Origin: Streptomyces lacrimifluminis
GTDB lineage: Bacteria > Actinomycetota > Actinomycetes > Streptomycetales > Streptomycetaceae
Reading direction: 5' to 3'
Assembly (NCBI RefSeq): GCF_014646095.1
Contig: NZ_BMMU01000001.1
Span: 248,001 to 312,000 of the forward strand
Length of the DNA stretch: 64,000 bases
Shown here: positions 1 through 8,395 of the stretch, piece by piece
How positions within the stretch are numbered: position 1 is the stretch's first letter
Layout of the letters: each line of letters starts with the position of its first letter
Made by a program: the position numbers and the translations under genes
Notes under the pieces: model-generated
What the model was told of the DNA's origin: nothing
The model's input: only the letters and a program-made list of their open reading frames with translations
Databases searched by the model: none

Positions 1-1473
1 CAGTGGGGTGACCAGGGCCGGTTCCAGCCCCAGGCGCAGCAACAGCCCGAGCAGCAGGCGCCGTCGGCGCCGGCGTGGAACAACGACCCGGGCGGGTCCG
101 GCGGTTGGGCCCAGCAGCCCGGCTACGACGCCCAGTCGGCCCCGGTCGCCCCTCACTCCGTACCGCATGCCGCCCATGGCGCCGGGGCCGCGCCGCTCCC
201 GCCCGCGGCCCCGCAGTACGAGCAGCAGGCCCACCAGCCGTACGGGCAGTACGGTGGCGCCCCGCTGCCCCCCGAGGGCGGTGCGAGCGGGCCGTACGCC
301 GCCGGGGCCGGTGCTCCACTGCCGCCGGCCGAGGACGCGACGCAGTACATCCCGCCCGTCCCGGGCACCCCCGGGCCGGTCGCCGACCCGGCCACCCAGT
401 TCCTCCCGCCGGTCACGGCGCACACTTCCGCACCTCCGCACGTCAACGAGGCGGCGACGCAGTTCCTGCCGCCCGTGGGTCCCGGCGCCCTGCCGCCCCA
501 GCCGTCCGCCGAGGCGACCACGTATCTGGGCCGTGTGCCGCAGGCGGCCCCCGGCGGTTCCGACGCCGACGCCACGCAGTACATCCCGCCGGTGCCCGGA
601 GGGTCGTACGGCATACCCCCGGGCGGCGCGGACGACCGTCAGCCGCCCTCCGACTTCGACAACCTCTTCCGCAGCGGCCCCGGTGCCGAGGCGCCGGCCG
701 GCGCCACCCAGCAGATGCCCCGCATCCAGCCCCAGCAGCCCGCCCCCGGTTCCTACGGCCGGCAGGCTCCGTACGCCGCCCAGCAGGCCCCGTACGGCTT
801 CCGGGCGCCCCACGACATGGACGACGAGCGTGACGGTGGGGGCCGGCGTTCGCGGGTGGCCGTCATCGCGGCCCTCGGGGTCGGCATCGTCGTGCTGGGG
901 ATCGGGGCCGGGGCCATGCTGAGCAGAGGGGGCGGGGACAGCAGCGAGGACCCGGGCAACAAGACGGTGGCGGCGGCCTCGTCCGCGCCGGAGAAGTCCG
1001 AGGCACCGGCCGCCGACCCGGCCAAGGCGCAGGCCGTCGAGCTGGACAAGCTGCTCGCCGACAGCAACGACAGCCGCGACGCGGTGATCAAGGCGGTGTC
1101 GGACGTCAAGTCCTGCACCAACCTCGGCCAGGCCGCCGCCGACCTGCGCGGCGCGGCCCAGCAGCGCGGCGAATTGGTCACCCGGCTCTCCACGCTGGCC
1201 GTCGACAAGCTCCCCGAGCACGCCGGGCTGACCGACGCCCTCACCAAGGCCTGGCAGGCGTCCCAGGCGGCCGACAACCACTACGCGGCCTGGGCGGACC
1301 AGACGGCGGGCAAGAACGGCTGCAAGAAGGGCCAGGCCCGTTCGACGGGCCAGACGCAGAAGGGCAACCAGCAGAGCGGCATCGCCACCGAGCAGAAGTC
1401 CAGGGCTGCCGAGCTGTGGAACGCGATCGCGAGGACGTACGGCCTGACGGAGCGCCAGTCCACCCAGCTCTGA
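1..1473 (+). CDS. Pro/Gln-rich single-pass membrane protein with TQ[YF][IL]PPV repeats (5' end missing)
   Basis: The frame is open from the first base, so the start lies upstream of the window; about 490 residues are visible. Residues 1-275 are low-complexity Pro/Gln/Ala/Gly sequence containing a repeated motif: ATQYIPPV, ATQFLPPV twice, ATQYIPPV again, with weaker variants ATTYLGRV and ATQQMPRI. A basic stretch (GGRRSR) then leads into one hydrophobic segment (VAVIAALGVGIVVLGIGAG), followed by a roughly 170-residue Ala/Lys-rich probable extracytoplasmic part. This suggests a type II membrane protein with a long disordered cytoplasmic arm. The threonines have Ile/Leu/Met at +3, the position read by FHA domains, so kinase-dependent docking is conceivable, but that is inference. 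I recognise no enzyme domain. A hairpin follows the stop. Confidence 0.75.
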   Translation, partial: QWGDQGRFQPQAQQQPEQQAPSAPAWNNDPGGSGGWAQQPGYDAQSAPVAPHSVPHAAHGAGAAPLPPAAPQYEQQAHQPYGQYGGAPLPPEGGASGPYAAGAGAPLPPAEDATQYIPPVPGTPGPVADPATQFLPPVTAHTSAPPHVNEAATQFLPPVGPGALPPQPSAEATTYLGRVPQAAPGGSDADATQYIPPVPGGSYGIPPGGADDRQPPSDFDNLFRSGPGAEAPAGATQQMPRIQPQQPAPGSYGRQAPYAAQQAPYGFRAPHDMDDERDGGGRRSRVAVIAALGVGIVVLGIGAGAMLSRGGGDSSEDPGNKTVAAASSAPEKSEAPAADPAKAQAVELDKLLADSNDSRDAVIKAVSDVKSCTNLGQAAADLRGAAQQRGELVTRLSTLAVDKLPEHAGLTDALTKAWQASQAADNHYAAWADQTAGKNGCKKGQARSTGQTQKGNQQSGIATEQKSRAAELWNAIARTYGLTERQSTQL

Positions 1474-1480
1474 CCCGGCG

Positions 1481-1501
1481 CGGTCCCTCGGGGAGGGGCC
1501 G
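1481..1501. terminator. Hairpin between two convergent genes
   Basis: CGGTCCCTC and GAGGGGCCG pair over 9 bp (one G-U) around a 3-nt loop. The hairpin lies in the 32-nt gap between convergent stop codons and is well placed as a bidirectional terminator. There is no T-tract, which is common in Streptomyces. Confidence 0.55.
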
Positions 1502-1505
1502 CGTG

Positions 1506-2813
1506 TCAGTCCTGCGCGTTCTCCAGCAGCTTCGTCGTGTTGATGAAGCCCTTGCGGGCGGCGACGAGCCGGCCCTCGCGGACGATCTGGAAGGTCACCT
1601 GCGCGTTGACCAGGCGCGGGAACCCGACCACCGAGAGCAGGTCCTCGAAGCGCCAGCGCAGCGTCGGGGTGAGGCCGCCCGTGGTGACGCGCAGGCCGTC
1701 GTCGAGGGCCCGCCGGACGGTGGTCGAGGACACCTCGCCGCCCTCCAGCGACTCGACGACCGCCTTCAGGACGGTGTACGCGATCCAGGTGGTCTGCACG
1801 CCCGCGTCCTGCGGGTCGATGCGGTTGTCGCCGAAGGCCTCCTCCTTGATGACCTTCTTCATCTCGTCCCAGCGGGCGTCACTGGCCACCGGGTACCAGC
1901 CGGTGATGTACGAGTCCTCGTACGGGCCCGTCTTTCCGCCGTTCGCGTTGATCACCGTCTGGTCGACGCTGCCGAGGACGGTCGCGGTGCGCACGTCCGG
2001 GTAGTCGTCGCGGTCGCGCCGGAAGGAGTCCATGAAGGTGTTGGTGCGGTCCCCGAGCGCCGGCACCACACAGCCCTTCCTCTCGCTCGCCGTCTCCGTC
2101 GTCCGTTCCAGGGCGAGCTTCGTGTGCGTCCCGTACTCGGTGGCGTTCTCGGCTGCCAGCTGGTCCCGCGCCGGGGCGTGCCCGCCCGCCTGCAGACCGG
2201 AGTCGAGGAGCTGGGGCAGCTGGTCGCCCGCGATGGTGTCGGGGCGGACCAGGGCGACGGGACCGCAGACGGCGGCGAGTTCCTTGCCGAGGCCGGCCAG
2301 GAGGGCGGGCGAGCCGCCGTTGACGGGGTAGGACATCGGGTTGGTGAACTCGTCGTTGGTGACGCCGTAGCCGCCGATGTAGGGGATCCCGGCGGAGGCC
2401 AGCGGGCCCAGGTAGCCGTCACCGAACTGGCTGTAGGAGCCGACGACCGCGACGACGTCCTCGGCGGCGGCGCGCCGGGCGCACTTCGCTGCGGACACCC
2501 GGTCGTTGTGGTCGTTGCAGGTCAGGACCTTGAGCTTGCGCCCGTTCAGGCCACCCGTGGAGTTGATCCAGCGCGCGTACGCCTGCGCCATGGCCGGCAT
2601 GCCGGGCTTGTTGGTCGCGTCGGTGCCCTCCGGCGCCCAGGTCATGACGGTGACCTCACCGCCCTCGGAGTCGGCCGAGGTGCCGGGTACGACCCCGCAG
2701 CCCGCGGCGAGCGCCGCGCACACGGTCAGCGCGCTCAGGGATCTCGCGCGCGTGGACCTGGGGAGGTTGGTGCGGAAGGTGCTGCGGGTGCGTCGCCTGC
2801 CGGTCATGGACAT
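1506..2813 (-). CDS. Branched-chain amino-acid-type ABC substrate-binding lipoprotein
   Basis: A 435-residue periplasmic-binding-fold protein of the type I LivJ/Leu-Ile-Val class. The N-terminus has a twin-Arg-rich stretch, a hydrophobic segment and the lipobox LAAGC, so export and lipid anchoring are expected. Typical family features are AYARWINSTGGLNGRKL (partner-lobe start), VVGSYSQFGDGYLGPLASAGIPYIGG and the C-terminal region on inducible substrate closure. The open frame runs much further upstream, but the ATG pair at 2813/2807 immediately precedes the signal peptide and is the sensible start. No permease or ATPase gene is adjacent, so it may serve a transporter encoded elsewhere or act as an orphan sensor. 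Substrate cannot be told from the sequence. Confidence 0.8.
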   Translation of the reverse strand: MSMTGRRRTRSTFRTNLPRSTRARSLSALTVCAALAAGCGVVPGTSADSEGGEVTVMTWAPEGTDATNKPGMPAMAQAYARWINSTGGLNGRKLKVLTCNDHNDRVSAAKCARRAAAEDVVAVVGSYSQFGDGYLGPLASAGIPYIGGYGVTNDEFTNPMSYPVNGGSPALLAGLGKELAAVCGPVALVRPDTIAGDQLPQLLDSGLQAGGHAPARDQLAAENATEYGTHTKLALERTTETASERKGCVVPALGDRTNTFMDSFRRDRDDYPDVRTATVLGSVDQTVINANGGKTGPYEDSYITGWYPVASDARWDEMKKVIKEEAFGDNRIDPQDAGVQTTWIAYTVLKAVVESLEGGEVSSTTVRRALDDGLRVTTGGLTPTLRWRFEDLLSVVGFPRLVNAQVTFQIVREGRLVAARKGFINTTKLLENAQD

Positions 2814-2892
2814 GCACGATTCCGTCACACGGCCAACCCGGATGTGACCCTTGGTCAACAGCTGGTGACGGGGAGGTGAATTACGGGGGGCG

Positions 2893-2922
2893 TTGATCTC
2901 GTTTTCACAGGGACCGTACGAT
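2893..2922 (+). promoter_or_regulatory. Possible sigma-HrdB promoter
   Basis: TTGATC (2893-2898) and TACGAT (2917-2922) are separated by 18 nt. A transcript from here would begin about 2929-2931, at the in-frame GTG two codons after the ATG at 2925, which suggests leaderless translation or a downstream start for the next gene. Confidence 0.3.
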
Positions 2923-2924
2923 CG

Positions 2925-3425
2925 ATGACCGTGCAAGGTTCGGAAGACTCTTCCCGTCGCGGCCGTCGCTCCCCCACCATGGGCGGCATGCCACTCAACG
3001 ACATGCCGTGGTGGCGCTGGCGCAGCAATGTGCGCTCCGCGCTGCACATGCTCTCCGATCAGGCGTTCCAACGGGACGTCTGGCTGGCCGGTGTCGACGG
3101 GTACGGGGACGTCACCGACGCCGTGTACCGCCTGGTCGAGGACACCTGGCTGGACAGCTGGTCCGCCGAGAAGTACGTCGGGACGATCTTCCGGGACTCC
3201 CAGGAAGCCGCCCTCGTCGACACCGCCGTACTCCGTGTCCTGCGGATCATGCACCAGGTCGGCCCGGACGCACCCGTCTCGGCGTACCTCGACCACGCCG
3301 GCTGGCCGGAGGCGGTCCGGGCGGCCCGGGACGCCCACGTCCGCCTCGCGGTGAGCGACGGCGAGGAGCCGGACGTCCCGCCGCGCACGCTGGAGGTACT
3401 GCGGATCCTGACGCGCTCGGCGTAG
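2925..3425 (+). CDS. Conserved small protein of unknown function upstream of purU
   Basis: Encodes 166 residues if the ATG at 2925 is used; GTG 2931 or ATGs at 2979, 2991 and 3003 are also in frame. The soluble, helical sequence starts after a charged N-terminus with PWWRWRSNVRSALHML and continues VWLAGVDGYGDVTDAVYRLVEDTWL. It has no signal peptide or membrane segment. I recognise it only as a protein commonly found beside purU in Streptomyces, without an assigned function. It is divergent from the binding-lipoprotein gene and 80 nt upstream of purU. Confidence 0.7.
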   Translation: MTVQGSEDSSRRGRRSPTMGGMPLNDMPWWRWRSNVRSALHMLSDQAFQRDVWLAGVDGYGDVTDAVYRLVEDTWLDSWSAEKYVGTIFRDSQEAALVDTAVLRVLRIMHQVGPDAPVSAYLDHAGWPEAVRAARDAHVRLAVSDGEEPDVPPRTLEVLRILTRSA

Positions 3426-3505
3426 CGGCCGAGTGCGACGTCCGGTGCGTTCCGGGTGGCGGACGGGAGTCGGCCGTTCCGGGTGAATATGGGACCCTGT
3501 CCGGC

Positions 3506-4399
3506 ATGAACGAGCAGTCCAGCGCAGCCGCGGCCCCCGCCGGGAAGTCCACCGAGCAGTACGTCCTCACCCTCTCCTGCCCCGACAAACAGGGCATCGT
3601 GCACGCCGTGTCGAGCTACCTCTTCATGACCGGCTGCAACATCGAGGACAGCCAGCAGTTCGGCGACCGGGACACGGGACTGTTCTTCATGCGCGTCCAC
3701 TTCTCGGGCGAGCCACCGGTGACGGTGGAGAAGCTCCGGGCGAGCTTCGCGGCCATCGGTGACGCCTTCCACATGGAGTGGCAGATCCACCGGGCCGAGG
3801 ACCGTATGCGGGTCGTCCTGATGGTCAGCAAGTTCGGCCACTGCCTCAACGACCTTCTCTTCCGCGCCCGCATCGGCGCGCTGCCGGTCGACATCGCGGC
3901 GGTCGTCTCCAACCACACCGACTTCGCCGAGCTGGTCGCCTCGTACGACGTCCCCTTCGTCCACATCCCGGTGACGAAGGACACGAAGGCGCAGGCGGAG
4001 GCGCGGCTGCTGGAGCTGGTGCGCGCGGAGAACGTGGAACTGGTCGTCCTGGCCCGCTACATGCAGGTGCTCTCGGACGACCTGTGCAAGGCGCTCAGCG
4101 GCCGGATCATCAATATCCACCACTCCTTCCTCCCGAGCTTCAAGGGCGCGAAGCCCTACCACCAGGCCCACGCGCGGGGCGTGAAGCTGATCGGCGCGAC
4201 GGCGCACTACGTCACGGCGGACCTGGACGAGGGCCCGATCATCGAGCAGGAGGTCGAGCGGGTCGCCCACGACGTGACCCCGGACCAGCTGGTGGCCATC
4301 GGCCGCGATGTGGAGTGCCAGGCGCTGGCGCGGGCCGTGAAGTGGCACGCGGAGCGACGGATCCTGCTGAACGGGCGGCGGACTGTGGTGTTCGCGTAG
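3506..4399 (+). CDS. purU: Formyltetrahydrofolate deformylase
   Basis: A 297-residue cytosolic enzyme that hydrolyses 10-formyltetrahydrofolate to formate and tetrahydrofolate, balancing one-carbon pools and supplying formate for purine synthesis. The N-terminal ACT domain (about 20-95) starts YVLTLSCPDKQGIVHAV. The formyltransferase domain follows with VVSNHTDF, VLARYMQVLSD, the catalytic-loop asparagine-histidine region INIHHSFLPSFKGAKPYHQA, and GATAHYVTADLDEGPII with the conserved Asp. Length and motif order are those of canonical PurU. The ATG at 3506 was chosen because it begins the ACT-domain leader; longer open sequence upstream overlaps the preceding gene and is not homologous. It probably has its own promoter in the 80-nt gap. 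Confidence 0.95.
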   Translation: MNEQSSAAAAPAGKSTEQYVLTLSCPDKQGIVHAVSSYLFMTGCNIEDSQQFGDRDTGLFFMRVHFSGEPPVTVEKLRASFAAIGDAFHMEWQIHRAEDRMRVVLMVSKFGHCLNDLLFRARIGALPVDIAAVVSNHTDFAELVASYDVPFVHIPVTKDTKAQAEARLLELVRAENVELVVLARYMQVLSDDLCKALSGRIINIHHSFLPSFKGAKPYHQAHARGVKLIGATAHYVTADLDEGPIIEQEVERVAHDVTPDQLVAIGRDVECQALARAVKWHAERRILLNGRRTVVFA

Positions 4400-4453
4400 A
4401 CAGGCGAACGGTGGTGCGACGGCGGGGGCGCCGATCTGTTCGACCTCCGCTCC

Positions 4454-5368
4454 TCACCTCGGGGTGCTCGTGGTGCTCGGGGCGTGTCCGCGGATCGTGT
4501 CGCGGAAGGCGATCGGGGTCTGGCCGGTGCGCTGGTGGAAGTACTTGCTGAAGTGGGTGGCGCTGGAGAAGCCGAGGCGGTCGGCGATGCGGGCGGCTGT
4601 CCGGTCGCTGTGGGCCAGGAGGCGCTTGGCTTCGAGGACGACGCGGCGGTCGATGAACTCCTTGGCGCCGAGGCCCGCTGAGGCGAGGGTGGCCCGGGAG
4701 AGCGTGCGGGCCGAGTAGCCGAGTGCTTCGGCGTAGTCCTCGACCCGTCGGGTGCGGGCGAAGTCCTTCTCCACCGCGTCACGGAAGCGCAGGTAGGTGG
4801 CGTCGGGGTCGGGGGCGGGGCTGCCGACGGGCCCGGTGAGGTGGGCCAGTCGCAGGACCAGGACGGCCAGCACGTGGCGCAGGGCCGCGGTGTGGATCTC
4901 CAGGGGCAGTTGTCCGAGCGCGTGGAACTCGGCGGCGAGATGGTCGGCGGCCAGTCGCAGGGCCTGGGCGTCGTCGGGCAGAGGGCGGCGCAGGATCGGC
5001 GCGTGCGGGTCCTCGGTGCGGGCGCCGGCCGCGGTGGCCGGGTCGAGGAAGTCCTGGCGGAAGAGGATCAGGGTGCCGTCGGCGTGGGTGAGGTCGCCCC
5101 ACTGCTGGACCTGACCGGGGCGAACCCACAGCCATGAGCCGGGTTCGAGGGCGTAGGCGGTGAAGTCGACCGTGTGCCACAGGGTTCCGCCGGTGAGGGT
5201 GATCAGGTGGTGGAAGTCCGGGCGCTGGGGGGCCGTGAGCCGCTCGCCGGGTACGCGGTGGCGCAGCTCGGTGAGGGACAGCACTTCGACGCCGGCGGGG
5301 GTGCCGACGGGCGGCGCGAAGGAGATCTCCGGGATCTCACGGCCGGGATCATGTCGGTTTTTGACCAT
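4454..5368 (-). CDS. AraC-family transcriptional regulator
   Basis: A 304-residue protein with an N-terminal cupin-like sensing domain (about 20-130; LITLTGGTLWHTVDF, LEPGSWLWVRPGQVQQW) and a C-terminal double helix-turn-helix (about 200-295) containing ALGYSARTLSRATLASAGLGAKEFIDRR split over the first helices and IADRLGFSSATHFSKYF in the second. The gene is divergent from the FrnE/NTF2/MoaF/macrodomain/SirTM set, with a 109-nt shared promoter region, so it is the most likely local regulator of that set. Its ligand is unknown. Upstream sequence GAGGAC provides a ribosome-binding site for the ATG at 5368. Confidence 0.88.
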   Translation of the reverse strand: MVKNRHDPGREIPEISFAPPVGTPAGVEVLSLTELRHRVPGERLTAPQRPDFHHLITLTGGTLWHTVDFTAYALEPGSWLWVRPGQVQQWGDLTHADGTLILFRQDFLDPATAAGARTEDPHAPILRRPLPDDAQALRLAADHLAAEFHALGQLPLEIHTAALRHVLAVLVLRLAHLTGPVGSPAPDPDATYLRFRDAVEKDFARTRRVEDYAEALGYSARTLSRATLASAGLGAKEFIDRRVVLEAKRLLAHSDRTAARIADRLGFSSATHFSKYFHQRTGQTPIAFRDTIRGHAPSTTSTPR

Positions 5369-5477
5369 CAGTAGTCCTCAGCGTATCTGAATCCTCCTGT
5401 TCAAGCCCCCTAGTTTGGAGACGTCAGCCCAGCCGACCTCGGTCGATGTCGGAAAGCAGCAAGAAAGGAGGAGTGTG

Positions 5478-6191
5478 ATGCCTTCGGTGGAACAGACCTC
5501 CTTGACGTACGCCTTCGACGCGTACTGCGCATGGTGCTACGGCTTCGGCCCCACCCTGCGGACCTTCGCCGAGGACAACGCCCACCGCATCCGGCTCGGC
5601 GTCCTGTCGGCCGGCCTCTACACCGGCGCCCGGGCGCTGCCGATCGCGGCCCATCCGCACCTGTCGGCGGATCGCGACACCATCACGCGGCTGACCGGGG
5701 TCGCCTTCGGCACGGGCTACGACCGTGCCCTGTCACGGGGAACGGCCGTGCTCGATTCCGCCGCCGCGGCGGTGGGGCTGGCCGTGCTGCGCGATCAGCC
5801 CGGAGCCGGCGCACTGGACGCGGCCGAGGCCATGCAGCGAGCGTGGTTCGTCGACGGCCGCAGCCTGTCCGACGCCGAGGTGTACCGGGACATAGCCGCC
5901 GAACTCGGCCTGGACACGGACGCCGTGACCGCGGCGTACCGAGCCCCGGCAGGCCGGGTGAAGGCCCGCGCCGACTTCCGCGCGCTGCGCCGCCTCGGCG
6001 TGACCTCGTACCCGACGCTGCTGCTGGACACCGCGCACGGCGGCGACCAGATGGGCGGCACGGGATCCACCGCCGCCTCCCTGACCTCCGCCCTCGACCA
6101 GCGGCTGGCCACGACCGTCCCCAAAGTCCCCATCCGTGACCGTCCCCCACGTCCCATCCATGACCTGCCCTCGCAAGGAGAACCGTCATGA
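5478..6191 (+). CDS. FrnE/DsbA-family thioredoxin-fold protein
   Basis: A 237-residue cytoplasmic protein without signal peptide. The DsbA/FrnE-type thioredoxin fold is shown by an early CxxC (Cys17-Ala-Trp-Cys20 in FDAYCAWCYGFGP), a central helical insertion and the cis-proline loop VTSYPTLLL. FrnE-like proteins act as thiol oxidoreductases or isomerases in polyketide and stress contexts. A very strong ribosome-binding site (AAAGGAGGAG) precedes the ATG at 5478, deciding this start over an in-frame upstream one. It overlaps the next gene by 4 nt, indicating translational coupling. Being first in a same-strand run that ends with the macrodomain/SirTM pair, it fits a redox-stress role, by inference only. 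Confidence 0.85.
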   Translation: MPSVEQTSLTYAFDAYCAWCYGFGPTLRTFAEDNAHRIRLGVLSAGLYTGARALPIAAHPHLSADRDTITRLTGVAFGTGYDRALSRGTAVLDSAAAAVGLAVLRDQPGAGALDAAEAMQRAWFVDGRSLSDAEVYRDIAAELGLDTDAVTAAYRAPAGRVKARADFRALRRLGVTSYPTLLLDTAHGGDQMGGTGSTAASLTSALDQRLATTVPKVPIRDRPPRPIHDLPSQGEPS

Positions 6192-6949
6192 GCAACGCCA
6201 AGAACGCCGTCCTGACCGCCGCCGGTGAACTGTTCGGCCAGAAGGACCCGAGCGCGGTGGACCGCTGGGTCGCCGCCGACTACACCCAGCACAGCACCCT
6301 GGCCGCCGACGGCCCCGAGGCCCTGCGCCAGCTGGTCGCCGGCCTGCCGGAGGGCTTCGGCTACGAGGGCGCCCGGGTGATCGCCGACGGCGACCTGGTC
6401 GCCCTGCACGGCACGTACCACGGCTTCGGGCCCGACCCGCTGATCGCCTTCGACCTCTTCCGCGTCGACGCCGACGGCAAGCTCGCCGAGCACTGGGACG
6501 CCCTGACCCCGCTGGTCGAGGACACCGCCTCCGGGCGTTCGCAGACCGACGGCCCCACCGAGGTCACCGCGCCCGGGGAGACCGAGGCCAACCGGGCCCT
6601 GGTCGCCGAGTTCGCGCAGAAGGTCCTGGTCGGCGCCGACTACTCGGTGCTCACCGAGTACATCTCCACCGAGAGGTACCACCAGCACAACCCGGAGGCC
6701 GCCGACGGCCTCGACGGCTTCGGCGCCGCCGCCGCGAAGTGGGGCGAGCAGGGCAAGAGCCTCGTCTACAAGACCGTCCACAAGGTCATCGCCGAAGGCG
6801 AGTTCGTCCTCCTCCAGTCGGAGGGCGAGTTCGGCGTCCCCGTCGCCTATTACGACCTCTTCCGTGTCCAGAGCGGCAAGATCGTCGAGCACTGGGACAT
6901 CATCTCCCCGATCCCGGACGAGCTGCCCCACGGCAACGGCCTGTTCTAG
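6188..6949 (+). CDS. Tandem NTF2-like (SnoaL-type) protein
   Basis: A 253-residue protein made of two NTF2-like alpha+beta barrel domains (about 1-125 and 130-253). Each half carries the same signature: DYTQHSTLA and RYHQHNPEA in the substrate-pocket region, and KLAEHWDALTP and KIVEHWDIISP near the end. SnoaL-like domains form a cone-shaped pocket and serve as hydrolases, isomerases, cyclases or pure binding domains; the sequence does not say which. The start overlaps the FrnE-like stop (ATGA) and follows AAGGAG. A single-domain paralogue with the same HWD signature lies at 9273-9701, bracketing the macrodomain/SirTM genes. Confidence 0.85.
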   Translation: MSNAKNAVLTAAGELFGQKDPSAVDRWVAADYTQHSTLAADGPEALRQLVAGLPEGFGYEGARVIADGDLVALHGTYHGFGPDPLIAFDLFRVDADGKLAEHWDALTPLVEDTASGRSQTDGPTEVTAPGETEANRALVAEFAQKVLVGADYSVLTEYISTERYHQHNPEAADGLDGFGAAAAKWGEQGKSLVYKTVHKVIAEGEFVLLQSEGEFGVPVAYYDLFRVQSGKIVEHWDIISPIPDELPHGNGLF

Positions 6950-7001
6950 AGCCACCCACCGCCGGCAAGGGAGACAGCCGGCCGGCAAGGAGACAAACGC
7001 G

Positions 7002-7325
7002 ATGAGTGAGCTCACCTACGCCGGGAAGACCTTCGTCTTCCGCGTCGACAACGGGGTCGTCTTCCGCAACACCTACGCGGCCGACGGCACCACCCTCCAC
7101 TACGAGGCCCTGGAGGGCCCGGCCAAGGGTGCCGAGGAGAACGTCACCCTCCACACCGCCGAGGTGGCCCCCGGCCTGTTCATGCTCGGCTGGGTCGAAG
7201 AGTCAGGCATGACGATCACCCACCTCATGAACCTCGACGCCCTGACGGTCCACGCCTTCTGGACCTACGAGACGGGCGACGGCCGCGTCGCCGAACTCCA
7301 CACCGGCGTCCTCGAACCCGCCTGA
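7002..7325 (+). CDS. Small MoaF-like (lipocalin-type) protein
   Basis: A 107-residue single-domain protein. The pattern of short beta strands beginning MSELTYAGKTFVF, the acidic middle, GLFMLGWVEESGMTITH and a closing WTYE...GRVAEL strand resembles the MoaF-like family, small beta-barrel proteins of uncertain biochemistry despite the molybdenum-cofactor name. I saw no molybdenum-cofactor gene nearby. AAGGAGA lies seven bases before the ATG. The 52-nt gap after the NTF2-like gene suggests co-transcription. A structured 116-nt intergenic stretch separates it from the macrodomain gene. Confidence 0.65.
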   Translation: MSELTYAGKTFVFRVDNGVVFRNTYAADGTTLHYEALEGPAKGAEENVTLHTAEVAPGLFMLGWVEESGMTITHLMNLDALTVHAFWTYETGDGRVAELHTGVLEPA

Positions 7326-7330
7326 CGGGC

Positions 7331-7375
7331 CTCACCCACCGCCGTGCTCCCAGCCTTCGGGTGAGGGCACGGCGG
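7331..7375 (+). promoter_or_regulatory. Two mutually exclusive hairpins before the macrodomain gene
   Basis: CTCACCC (7331-7337) can pair with GGGTGAG (7359-7365), and CCGCCGTGC (7339-7347) with GCACGGCGG (7367-7375). Both stems are perfect but interleaved, and the single-base connecting loops make simultaneous formation unlikely. This is the layout of an attenuator or partial terminator between the upstream genes and macro/SirTM. No leader peptide or T-tract is evident. Confidence 0.4.
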
Positions 7376-7441
7376 CGTGCGGTTCGGCGGGGACCTGTCC
7401 GACCTTCGCCCCGTCACCTGCCCACCGCCCGGAGGACCACC

Positions 7442-8395
7442 GTGTACCCGACCCCGACCCCGGCCCCCGCCCCGCTGTCGCTCGCCGCCTACCGGGCCGC
7501 CATCGCCCTGGACGAGCCGTTCCGGCCGGACGTCGGCCATGACCCGGACGACCGGTCCGCCGACCTGGTCCGCGAGGCGCTCGGCCTGCTGGGCGACGAC
7601 CCGGCGGCGGCGAGGGCGGGGCTGCGCCCCGGCGCGGCGGACCAGGTCGACGAGGCCGCCGCCCGGCGGCTCCTGCGCGCGGTGCTGACGGTCCGGGATC
7701 CGGGCCCGCTGCCCACCGGGACCGCGCGCGTGCTGGACGCGCTCCTGGCCGGCGAACGCCTGGCACGCGGCACCACCGACGCGGCCTCGCTGCCCACGGT
7801 CCGCGACACGCTTCCCCACACCGCGTACCGGGCGGCCGACCGTACGGTGCTGTGGCAGGGCGACATCACCACCCTCGACGCGGACGCCGTCGTGAACGCC
7901 GCCAACAGTGCCCTGCTCGGTTGCTTCAGGCCGATGCACCCGTGCATCGACAACGCCCTCCACTCCGCGGCCGGCCCCCGCCTGCGTGACGACTGCCACG
8001 CGGTCATGTCCCTGCAGGGGCACGCGGAGCCGACCGGCACCGCCAAGATCACTCGCGGCTACCACCTGCCCGCCCGCTACGTCCTGCACACCGTCGGTCC
8101 GATCGTCGACGGCCCCGTGCTCCCGGAGCACGAGCAGGCGCTGGCAGCCGCGTACCGTGCCTGCCTCGACCTCGCCGCCGAAGCGGGCGGCATCCGCGGC
8201 CTCGCGTTCTGCGGCATCAGCACCGGCGTCTTCGGCTACCCCAAGGCGCCCGCAGCCCGCATCGCCCTGGACACCGTCGCCGAATGGCTCGACCTCCACC
8301 CCGGACGGCTCGACCGCGTGATCCTCAACGTGTACGCGGACGACGACCGTGCCGCCTACCTCCAGGCACTGACCGAAGGAACCCAGCCCCGATGA
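7442..8395 (+). CDS. Zinc-type macrodomain protein-ADP-ribosyl hydrolase
   Basis: A 317-residue protein with a helical N-terminal extension (about 1-125) and a macrodomain (about 130-310). [20 protein letters not shown] is the ADP-ribose-binding start. Cys161, His166 and Cys168 in [17 protein letters not shown] match the Cys-His-Cys zinc site of the SirTM-linked macrodomains, and [10 protein letters not shown] is the phosphate loop. Family members remove mono-ADP-ribose placed on proteins by the partner class M sirtuin. A GTG at 7442 preceded by GGAGG fixes the start. It overlaps SirTM by 4 nt, the same eraser/writer order known in firmicute lipoylation operons, although GcvH-L and LplA2 are absent here. 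Confidence 0.92.
   Translation: MYPTPTPAPAPLSLAAYRAAIALDEPFRPDVGHDPDDRSADLVREALGLLGDDPAAARAGLRPGAADQVDEAAARRLLRAVLTVRDPGPLPTGTARVLDALLAGERLARGTTDAASLPTVRDTLPHTAYRAADRTVLWQGDITTLDADAVVNAANSALLGCFRPMHPCIDNALHSAAGPRLRDDCHAVMSLQGHAEPTGTAKITRGYHLPARYVLHTVGPIVDGPVLPEHEQALAAAYRACLDLAAEAGGIRGLAFCGISTGVFGYPKAPAARIALDTVAEWLDLHPGRLDRVILNVYADDDRAAYLQALTEGTQPR

Noticed and set aside
1416-2879. A 487-codon plus-strand frame opposite the binding-lipoprotein gene
   Set aside because: Composition is typical of a shadow frame; the minus-strand product has a lipobox and family motifs.
2814-3338. N-terminal extension of the binding lipoprotein to 610 residues
   Set aside because: It would cover the divergent gene at 2925-3425, and the signal peptide starts only at the ATG near 2813.
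7002-7325. Molybdenum cofactor role for the MoaF-like gene
   Set aside because: No cofactor synthesis or molybdoenzyme gene in the window; family naming alone is weak evidence.
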